Below are positions 20,820-27,422 of a stretch of DNA of 27,422 nucleotides, one piece after another. The notes under the pieces were generated by a model. That model saw only the letters and a program-made list of their open reading frames with translations. It was not told the DNA's origin and did not search any database. Position 1 is the first letter of the stretch; every line of letters begins with the position of its first letter. The position numbers and the translations under genes are program-made. The DNA comes from Sulfurovum sp. (GTDB lineage: Bacteria > Campylobacterota > Campylobacteria > Campylobacterales > Sulfurovaceae). The stretch covers positions 1 to 27,422 of the forward strand of contig JALSPX010000241.1 in the NCBI GenBank assembly GCA_026985755.1, read 5' to 3'.

Positions 20820-23300
20820 ATGAGTGAAGTACAAACGGTAGATACTATGATTACTATCAAAATTGACGGCATTGAGTATAAGGCTAAAGAGGGTGAATAT
20901 ATTCTCAATGCTGCTCGTGCCAATGACATTTTCATCCCTGCGATATGTTATCTGACAAGATGTTCTCCAACTTTGGCATGTCGTATTTGTCTGGTAGAAG
21001 CAGATGGGAAGCAAGTCTATGCATGTAATGCCAAAGTGAAAGAAGGTATGGAAGTCACAATTGACACTCCAACGATTCTTGAAGAGCGTAGAGCCATTAT
21101 GGAAGTTTATGACGTAAACCATCCACTGCAGTGTGGCGTTTGTGACAAGTCTGGTGAGTGTGAATTACAAAACTATACACTCGAATTAGGTATTGACTCA
21201 CAGTCATATATGATTCCCGATACCAAACGTGAGACCACAAATTGGTCATCTGTATTGCATTACGATCCGGGTCTCTGTATTGTCTGTGAAAGATGTACGA
21301 CGGTGTGTAAAGATATGATAGGAGATTCTGCGATTACCACAGTAAAACGTGGAGGTGCAGAATTGGACAAGGGATACAAAGAGAGTATGCCTAAAGATGC
21401 ATATGCTATGTGGAACAAACTTCAAAAATCTGTGATTGCACCAAGTAACGGTACCGGTGAAACAAATTGTTCTGACTGTGGTGAGTGTATTGCTGTATGT
21501 CCAGTGGGTGCACTTGCATCACGAGACTTTGTCTATACTTCAAATGCATGGGATTTAAAACGTATACCAGCAGTGGCTGCACACAGTTCTGATGGTGCAC
21601 AAATTTACTATGAAGTGAAACCAACATCTATTACAGATAGAACAGAAAAAATTTATCGTATTACCAATGAATGGAATTATGTCTCTTTAGACGGTTCTGC
21701 ACGTTTTGCCTATGATTTCCAAAACACCACTGCTACCAAAGACAAAGCAGCGTTTGATGCTGCTATTGAGGCGTTTAAAAAAGCTGAGACTGTACGTTTT
21801 AATGCCATGATCACCAATGAAGAGGCAATGATGCTTCAAACATTAAAAGAGAAAATGGGATTCAAACTTTATAACCCTGAAGTCAAAGCATTCCAAACAT
21901 TCCTAAATCATTATAAAGCAGCTTCTGGAAACAGTCTTTGGACAACAGATACAGATGCTATCATGAAAAAGTCTGATTTTGTTATCTCTATTGGTGCGGC
22001 ACTTAGAAATGACTCTCCTGCAATGAAGTATGCCTTTAACAATGTACAAAAGATGAATAAAGGTGCAGGACTCTACTTCCACCCAGTAGGAGACACACTC
22101 ATTCCTACCTTTGGTAAAACGGTAGAAGTTTTTACCCATAAAGTAGGACATGAGGAGTTGGCACTCTATTTGGTACTTGATTTGTTTGCCGATAAAGAGA
22201 AACTTCCCTCAAATGTAAAAGAATACATTGAGAGCTTTAAAAAGTCTGAGACCAAAACGATCACTGAAAAAGTTGAAAAAACCATCAAGGAGATGGTGCT
22301 TAATGAAGAGACGGGAGAAGAAGAGGAAGTCTCTAAAAAAGTCAAAGAAGAGGTAGAGAAAGAGATTACTGTTTCAACCAATGGGCTTGTTGATTTACTA
22401 GGAGGAGATTCTGCTACGTTTGAAGATACTTTTGCAAAAATGATGAAAAAGAAAGAAAATTTCTCAATGATGTTAGGGGAAGACCTTTACTACCACGAAA
22501 AAGCAGAAAATATTGCGAAACTTGTTGCATTGGTAGAAGCAACCTGTGATATAGATGTGGTGATGACGCCTCCTAAGTCTAATGCCTTAGGTGTGGCATT
22601 GATTTGTGAGCTTGATGATGCACAAAGTGGGTACACTATCGGGTACAATGAAAATGGAGACTTTAGACTCTCTGCCTTAGGTGATGGTGATTTAGATATG
22701 CCAGCGATGAACCAACAAGAAGGTACACTCTGTAATATAGGCAAACGTGTACTTCCTACGAATGCTGCTGTTGAATACGAGGGATATGAGCTTAATGATC
22801 TTATGAAAGTCTTAGTGGGTGCACCAGAGTTAACGATTGACTGGACACAAACACTTCCTACCAACAGAGGATTTAAAAGCATTGCCTTTGATGATTTACC
22901 AAATAGTTTTGATAATGATGGTACAGACAATCGTGGATATAGATTAGAAATATCCAATGTTGAGACAGAACTTCCTGAAATAAGTAAATGTGATGAAGAT
23001 GCTGTACTTGAAGGTGACATCGCATATAGATGTAACCCAGCCAGACAGTTTAATGACTTTACAGATAAATCACATGAAATCTTTGAGGCATTTGCACTCT
23101 ATGCAAGCACAGAAAAAGCAGCAAGTTTAGGGGAGAAAGTGGAAGTTGTTTTTGACAATGGGAGCATTACATTAGATGTGATTGCAGATGAAAAAATGAC
23201 AGGTGATATTGTTAAAGTACCAGATTTTAAAGCAGCACAAGGTGTGTATGACCTCTTTGGTACGTCACGCTACAAAACAGTAACATTGAGAAAGGTGTAA
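20820..23300 (+). CDS. nuoG: NADH-quinone oxidoreductase subunit G, second copy with altered clusters
   Basis: An 826-residue paralogue of the preceding NuoG. It keeps 2Fe-2S ligands Cys43, 54, 57, 69 and N5 ligands His101, Cys105, 108, 114. Its next domain has eight cysteines (Cys153, 156, 159, 163 and 217, 220, 223, 227), enough for two 4Fe-4S clusters as in hydrogenase-type ferredoxin domains. All four N7 positions are lost (Ala253, Ser256, Ala260, Asp291). A Glu/Lys-rich segment (about 471-521) is inserted relative to the first copy. The C-terminal fold is shared (LICELDD, GDGDLDMPAMNQQEGTL). The length is close to the single NuoG of Helicobacter/Campylobacter as I recall it, so this may be the ancestral Campylobacterota form. 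AGGAAG precedes the ATG. Confidence 0.92.
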   Translation: MSEVQTVDTMITIKIDGIEYKAKEGEYILNAARANDIFIPAICYLTRCSPTLACRICLVEADGKQVYACNAKVKEGMEVTIDTPTILEERRAIMEVYDVNHPLQCGVCDKSGECELQNYTLELGIDSQSYMIPDTKRETTNWSSVLHYDPGLCIVCERCTTVCKDMIGDSAITTVKRGGAELDKGYKESMPKDAYAMWNKLQKSVIAPSNGTGETNCSDCGECIAVCPVGALASRDFVYTSNAWDLKRIPAVAAHSSDGAQIYYEVKPTSITDRTEKIYRITNEWNYVSLDGSARFAYDFQNTTATKDKAAFDAAIEAFKKAETVRFNAMITNEEAMMLQTLKEKMGFKLYNPEVKAFQTFLNHYKAASGNSLWTTDTDAIMKKSDFVISIGAALRNDSPAMKYAFNNVQKMNKGAGLYFHPVGDTLIPTFGKTVEVFTHKVGHEELALYLVLDLFADKEKLPSNVKEYIESFKKSETKTITEKVEKTIKEMVLNEETGEEEEVSKKVKEEVEKEITVSTNGLVDLLGGDSATFEDTFAKMMKKKENFSMMLGEDLYYHEKAENIAKLVALVEATCDIDVVMTPPKSNALGVALICELDDAQSGYTIGYNENGDFRLSALGDGDLDMPAMNQQEGTLCNIGKRVLPTNAAVEYEGYELNDLMKVLVGAPELTIDWTQTLPTNRGFKSIAFDDLPNSFDNDGTDNRGYRLEISNVETELPEISKCDEDAVLEGDIAYRCNPARQFNDFTDKSHEIFEAFALYASTEKAASLGEKVEVVFDNGSITLDVIADEKMTGDIVKVPDFKAAQGVYDLFGTSRYKTVTLRKV

Positions 23301-23301
23301 T

Positions 23302-24348
23302 ATGGAAACAACACTCGCACAACATATTGTAACAGATTTGCCACAGGTCACGTGGATAGGAGTATTGATTAAAGCTATTCTTATCTTAGCGATTATTTCA
23401 GCCTTGGCTGGATTTGGTACATTTATAGAAAGAAAAGTACTTGCATTTATGCAAAGACGTCTTGGACCCATGCACGTAGGACCTTATGGGCTATTACAAA
23501 TTGCAGCAGATGGGATTAAACTTTTTACCAAAGAAGATATTATTCCTCAAAATGCAAACAAGCTTATTTTTATGATTGCACCAGTGATTACAGCAGCTAC
23601 AGCCTTTATTGCACTTGCCGCTGTGCCTGTGTTTCCTGATTTTACGATTCCTTCATGGATACCACTATTAGGAGATACTTTTGTACCTTCTATTGCATCT
23701 GATCTAAACATTGGTATTTTGTTTGTACTTGGTATGATGGCAGCAGGACTCTATGGTCCGCTTTTAGCAGGGATGTCACAAGCGAATAAATGGGGTATCA
23801 TTGGAGCAGCAAGAACAGCAATCCAATTTTTATCTTATGAAGTAGTCACTGGGCTTTCAATCTTGGCACCTATTATGTTAGTAGGTTCACTCTCATTTGT
23901 TGATTTTAATGCCTATCAGGCTGAAGGTATAGGTTCATGGATGATTTGGCAACAGCCTGTTGCTTTTGTGCTTTTTCTTATCGCAGGATTTGCAGAGACA
24001 AACAGAACACCATTTGACTTACTAGAGCATGAAGCAGAAGTGGTTTCTGGATATGCCACAGAGTATTCAGGTATGAGATGGGGGATGTTTTTCATCGGTG
24101 AGTATGCCAATATGATAACGATTTCTGTGATTGCAGCGATTGTATTCTTGGGTGGATATGATGCAGCATCATCTATTGGTTGGTTGACGATTATGCTTAA
24201 AATAGCATTCTTCTTCTTCCTTATGTTATGGGTAAGGGCAGCGTGGCCACATGTAAGACCAGATCAATTGATGTGGTTGTGTTGGAAAGTATTGATGCCA
24301 CTAGCAGTTGTAAATATTTTAATCACTGCATTAGTAATGATGGCGTAA
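23302..24348 (+). CDS. nuoH: NADH-quinone oxidoreductase subunit H
   Basis: A 348-residue membrane subunit (about eight helices) that forms the floor of the quinone tunnel and links it to the proton channels. Conserved segments include TFIERKVLAFMQRRLGPMHVGP-YG (about 41-65), the DGIKLFTKEDIIP loop, AARTAIQFLSYEV, and AETNRTPFDLLEHEAEVVSGY-ATEYSGM (about 230-257) with its acidic residues. Normal length. AAAGG precedes the ATG. One base separates it from the second nuoG. Confidence 0.96.
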   Translation: METTLAQHIVTDLPQVTWIGVLIKAILILAIISALAGFGTFIERKVLAFMQRRLGPMHVGPYGLLQIAADGIKLFTKEDIIPQNANKLIFMIAPVITAATAFIALAAVPVFPDFTIPSWIPLLGDTFVPSIASDLNIGILFVLGMMAAGLYGPLLAGMSQANKWGIIGAARTAIQFLSYEVVTGLSILAPIMLVGSLSFVDFNAYQAEGIGSWMIWQQPVAFVLFLIAGFAETNRTPFDLLEHEAEVVSGYATEYSGMRWGMFFIGEYANMITISVIAAIVFLGGYDAASSIGWLTIMLKIAFFFFLMLWVRAAWPHVRPDQLMWLCWKVLMPLAVVNILITALVMMA

Positions 24349-24357
24349 GGAGTAGGT

Positions 24358-24981
24358 ATGAGCTTAGAACAATTTAAAAACAGAAATATAGGCACACAAA
24401 ACTATGTGGCACTTGATGTAGGAAAACCTCCTAAAAGTGGTTTGTGTCAATTTAAACAAGTGGTAAAGCGTACATTTAAGGGCGAACTTTTTGTCGGATT
24501 ATGGGTGACTATGAAAGCGATGCTTAAAGCATTGTTTGGTGGGGATATGCATACGATTCAATATCCCTTTGAGAAGTTACCAATTTCGCCAAGATATAGA
24601 GCCATTCACGATATGCTAAGATTGCTTGAATCGGGTAACTATAGATGTATTGGATGTGGATTATGTGAAAAAATTTGTATCTCTAATTGTATCTCGATGG
24701 ATACACGATATGACGAAAACCAACGTAAAGAGGTCAGTGAATATACAATTAATTTTGGGCGTTGTATTTTCTGTGGATATTGTGCTGAAGTATGTCCAGA
24801 ACTTGCCATTGTGCATGGACCTCGTTATGAAAATGCTTCTGAACAACGTGCAGGTTATTCACTTTTTGAAGATATGTTAACACCTATCGATAAGCTTAAC
24901 TTGCAACAAGAGTATGATGGATTTGGTGCAGTCTCTCCAAATGCGGATGAGAATATTAAAAAAACGCCATTAGCGTACTAA
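24358..24981 (+). CDS. nuoI: NADH-quinone oxidoreductase subunit I
   Basis: A 207-residue ferredoxin-like subunit carrying clusters N6a and N6b between NuoG and NuoB. Both ligand sets are intact: Cys97, 100, 103 with Cys146, and Cys136, 139, 142 with Cys107 (CIGCGLCEKIC and CIFCGYCAEVCPE). The Pro that normally follows the fourth Cys of the first motif is Ile here. The C-terminal 40 residues are an extension beyond the ferredoxin core. AAGGAG is well placed before the ATG. Confidence 0.95.
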   Translation: MSLEQFKNRNIGTQNYVALDVGKPPKSGLCQFKQVVKRTFKGELFVGLWVTMKAMLKALFGGDMHTIQYPFEKLPISPRYRAIHDMLRLLESGNYRCIGCGLCEKICISNCISMDTRYDENQRKEVSEYTINFGRCIFCGYCAEVCPELAIVHGPRYENASEQRAGYSLFEDMLTPIDKLNLQQEYDGFGAVSPNADENIKKTPLAY

Positions 24982-24992
24982 GGGAGCGTAAT

Positions 24993-25556
24993 ATGTATGA
25001 AATGATAGCCTTTTATCTATTTTCGGTTTTAACAATAGGACTTTTTTTAGTCACAGTAATGAGTAAAAATGTACTCTATGCTATGACATCATTGGCAGCA
25101 GGCATGGTACTGATTTCAGGATTTTTCTTTATCTTGGGTGCAGACTTCCTTGGTGTTGTGCAACTGATTGTCTATGTAGGAGCGATTATGGCACTCTATT
25201 CATTTGCTATGATGTTTTTTGACGCTACTAGAGATATAAAAGAGAAAAATACATCAAATGCCTTAGTTTTTTTACTTGGTGGACTCTCTGCTTTAGTGCT
25301 TGTACTTATGTTTGCTGCACCGATTCACTCAGAAGCTATTCAGGCACTTTATCCTATGCATGAAGGTGCTGGCAATGCTCAAGATGTAGGGATTGTACTG
25401 TTTACCAAATATCTTGTTCCTTTTGAAGTTGCAGCAGTGATGTTGCTTGTTGCAATGATTGCTGGGATTATTCTAGCAGGTAAAAAAATGGATATATCAC
25501 TTACAGAAGATATATCTGCAGATGATGAAATTTTAGTAGTAAAGGATGAAAAATGA
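24993..25556 (+). CDS. nuoJ: NADH-quinone oxidoreductase subunit J
   Basis: A 187-residue membrane subunit with five helices. The central helix segment LGADFLGVVQLIVYVGAIMALYSFAMM (about 46-74) is the conserved family core, which carries the flexible helix involved in coupling. The acidic C-terminal tail (LTEDISADDEILVVKDEK) is cytoplasmic. GGGAG precedes the ATG and the stop overlaps nuoK by four bases (ATGA). Confidence 0.94.
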   Translation: MYEMIAFYLFSVLTIGLFLVTVMSKNVLYAMTSLAAGMVLISGFFFILGADFLGVVQLIVYVGAIMALYSFAMMFFDATRDIKEKNTSNALVFLLGGLSALVLVLMFAAPIHSEAIQALYPMHEGAGNAQDVGIVLFTKYLVPFEVAAVMLLVAMIAGIILAGKKMDISLTEDISADDEILVVKDEK

Positions 25557-25855
25557 TAGGTTTATCTCATTACCTTATAGTCTCAGCAATCATTTTTTCC
25601 ATAGGACTAGTAGGGGTGCTCCGAAGAAGAAATCTATTGATGCTTTTCTTCGCAACAGAAGTGATGCTCAATGCAGTCAATATTGCATTTGCAGCTATTT
25701 CATACTACTATAATGATTTAACGGGTCAGATGTTTGCTTTTTTTATTATTGCAGTTGCCGCATCGGAAGTAGCAGTGGGTCTTGGTATTTTGATAGTTTT
25801 ATACAAAAAATATGGTTCATTAGATTTAGATGACCTAGCAAATATGAGAGGTTAA
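25553..25855 (+). CDS. nuoK: NADH-quinone oxidoreductase subunit K
   Basis: A 100-residue membrane subunit with three helices, homologous to MnhC/MrpC antiporter subunits. The conserved Glu residues of helices two and three are visible: FFATEVMLNAVNIAF (Glu about residue 36) and AVAASEVAVGLGILI (Glu about residue 72). Both contribute to the central hydrophilic axis for proton movement. Standard length. ATGA overlap with nuoJ. Confidence 0.96.
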   Translation: MIGLSHYLIVSAIIFSIGLVGVLRRRNLLMLFFATEVMLNAVNIAFAAISYYYNDLTGQMFAFFIIAVAASEVAVGLGILIVLYKKYGSLDLDDLANMRG

Positions 25856-25857
25856 TC

Positions 25858-27422
25858 ATGGAAAATTTAGTATATATAGCACTTTTTGCACCATTTGCAG
25901 GCTCATTGTTCGCAGCACTCTTTGGAATGAGTCAAAGGCAAATCTTTGTAGGTATTGTTGCCTCAGTATTGTTATTTGCCTCTTTTTTGGCTTCAGCTTT
26001 TTTAGCAGCACATCTCTATATGACAGGGGATGTCATTCATGTGACAATGATGGATTGGATAAATGCTGGAGATTTTAATGTAGCCTTTGGATTTGTCATT
26101 GATCAAATTTCAGTAACGATGATGACCGTGGTTACATTGGTTTCAACTGTAGTACATATTTATGCCATAGGTTATATGGATCACGACAAGAGTTTTAACA
26201 GATTCTTCTCTTATCTCTCAGCATTTGTGTTTTCTATGATGGTACTTGTGATGTCAGATAACTTTCTTGGACTCTTTATTGGTTGGGAAGGTGTTGGAGT
26301 TTGTTCGTGGTTGCTTGTAGGTTTTTGGTACCATAAGCCAGATCAAACAAGAGAAGAAAACCCTTCTATCTCTCCATCCTGGGCAGCAAATGAAGCTTTT
26401 ATTATGAACCGTATTGCTGACCTTGGGATGCTTATTGGTATCTTTATTCTTTATTGGAACACAGGGTCATTACGATATGATGAAGTGTTTAAACAGCTTC
26501 CACATCTAAGTGAGACCGTTTTAGTGGGCGCAGCGATTGCACTCTTTATCGGTGCGATGGGTAAATCAGCACAGTTTCCACTTCATACATGGCTGACAGA
26601 TGCGATGGAGGGTCCTACGCCTGTTTCTGCACTGATTCATGCAGCAACGATGGTAACAGCTGGGGTATTCTTGGTCATTCGTGCAAATCCACTTTATAGC
26701 ATGGAAGCAGTCGAGGGCGTGAGTTTCTTTATTGCTTCTTTGGGTACTTTTGTAGCATTCTATGCAGCTTCAATGGCATTGGTAGAGCGTGACTTAAAAA
26801 GAATTATTGCTTACTCTACACTTTCACAGTTAGGGTATATGTTTGCTGCAGCGGGGCTAGGTGCGTATTGGATAGCACTTTTCCATCTTGCAGCACATGC
26901 ATTCTTTAAAGCACTTCTCTTCCTTGGTGGGGGTAACGTGATGCATGCAATGCATGATGAACTTGATCTCTTTAAGATGGGAGCACTTAGAAAAAAAATG
27001 AGAGGTACTTGGATTTACATGACACTTGCTTCTGTTGCATTAGCAGGACTGCCACCGCTTGCAGGGTTTTGGTCAAAAGATGCCATTATCGAAACAGCGT
27101 TTAATGAACATACCTACTTCTTATGGATGATGTTAGTGATTACGGCAGGTATGACAGCATTTTATTCATTTAGACAAATCTTTTTAACATTCTATGGTGA
27201 AGATAGACACACCCCTTTAGGGTTCCATCCACATGAAATGTACAAGTTTGTGCTTATTGCTATGTCACCATTGGCGGTTTTAGCAACAATTACTGGTTGG
27301 TTTATGGGTGAGTATAAAGCGTTTATTTACAAAATTGGTGAGAGTGTACAGTACGAAATGAGTGAACATACACATCACTTGGCAACTTACTTGGGATTGA
27401 TTGTTATTTTCTTTGCGGTTTC
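25858..27422 (+). CDS. nuoL: NADH-quinone oxidoreductase subunit L (3' end outside the window)
   Basis: The first 521 residues of the antiporter-like subunit L, open in frame to the last base. Family segments are clear: DQISVTMMTVVTLVSTVVHI-YAIGYM, the WEGVGVCSWLLVGFWY helix with its key Glu, GKSAQFPLHTWLTDAMEGPTPVSALIHAATMVTAGV (the most conserved block, with channel Lys), and LSQLGYM followed by HAFFKALLFLGGGNVMH. L pumps protons and carries the long lateral helix near its C-terminus, which falls beyond the window. GAGAGG precedes the ATG, two bases after nuoK. nuoM and nuoN are expected next. Confidence 0.95.
   Translation, partial: MENLVYIALFAPFAGSLFAALFGMSQRQIFVGIVASVLLFASFLASAFLAAHLYMTGDVIHVTMMDWINAGDFNVAFGFVIDQISVTMMTVVTLVSTVVHIYAIGYMDHDKSFNRFFSYLSAFVFSMMVLVMSDNFLGLFIGWEGVGVCSWLLVGFWYHKPDQTREENPSISPSWAANEAFIMNRIADLGMLIGIFILYWNTGSLRYDEVFKQLPHLSETVLVGAAIALFIGAMGKSAQFPLHTWLTDAMEGPTPVSALIHAATMVTAGVFLVIRANPLYSMEAVEGVSFFIASLGTFVAFYAASMALVERDLKRIIAYSTLSQLGYMFAAAGLGAYWIALFHLAAHAFFKALLFLGGGNVMHAMHDELDLFKMGALRKKMRGTWIYMTLASVALAGLPPLAGFWSKDAIIETAFNEHTYFLWMMLVITAGMTAFYSFRQIFLTFYGEDRHTPLGFHPHEMYKFVLIAMSPLAVLATITGWFMGEYKAFIYKIGESVQYEMSEHTHHLATYLGLIVIFFAV

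Noticed and set aside
18560..23300. The two nuoG genes as an assembly duplication or a split gene
   Set aside because: The copies are full-length but differ greatly in sequence and in ligands, so they are old paralogues rather than an assembly artefact or halves of one gene.
1..27422. CRISPR array, tRNA, rRNA or intact insertion sequence
   Set aside because: No regularly spaced repeats, cloverleaf-like or rRNA sequence, and no transposase reading frame were seen.

Overview
The window is AT-rich chromosomal DNA from a member of the Campylobacterota (Epsilonproteobacteria), most likely a Sulfurovum/Sulfurimonas-like chemolithotroph. The main evidence is the nuo operon. It lacks ordinary nuoE and nuoF and instead has the small Campylobacterota NuoE-like protein, a GltD-type flavoprotein in the nuoF slot and two consecutive nuoG genes. 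The assignment is inferred from gene content, not from a database match.

Left part (1-6.6 kb): sugar phosphotransferase genes and a two-component system. The window opens inside a glucose-family PTS IIA domain, followed by a one-helix microprotein frame, an OmpR-type response regulator and its histidine kinase. Convergent to these, on the minus strand, lie an unidentified lipoprotein, a GlcNAc/glucose-type IICB permease and an HPr-Enzyme I fusion. Together these make a complete phosphoryl relay (EI-HPr-IIA-IIB-IIC). Full PTS systems are uncommon in this phylum, so the block may be acquired.

Middle part (6.6-13.1 kb): accessory DNA. It holds a C-terminal remnant of a DUF4143 ATPase, an unrecognised TPR-like protein, and a gene-free stretch with hairpins that ends in a textbook sigma-70 promoter overlapped by a palindromic operator. 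That promoter drives an AbiEi/AbiEii-like (type IV toxin-antitoxin) pair. Then come an AAA+ ATPase, a 170-bp ungapped imperfect palindrome, a secreted repeat protein with a peptidoglycan-binding domain, a bidirectional terminator and a membrane-anchored rhodanese.

Right part (13.1-27.4 kb): the complex I operon nuoA-B-C-D-(30-codon frame)-nuoE-like-nuoF-replacing flavoprotein-nuoG1-nuoG2-nuoH-I-J-K-L, with nuoL cut by the window end. Genes overlap or sit within a few bases of each other and most have clear Shine-Dalgarno sites. The quinone and proton-pumping parts look conventional. The input module does not: no FMN/NADH-binding NuoF is present, and the two NuoG paralogues carry complementary iron-sulfur ligand sets.

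No rRNA, tRNA, CRISPR array or intact insertion sequence was seen. The observations most worth a second look are the paired NuoG proteins with the rebuilt input module, the 170-bp palindrome whose transition mismatches all favour a minus-strand RNA, and several TATACT-type promoters so close to the start codon that transcripts would be leaderless.
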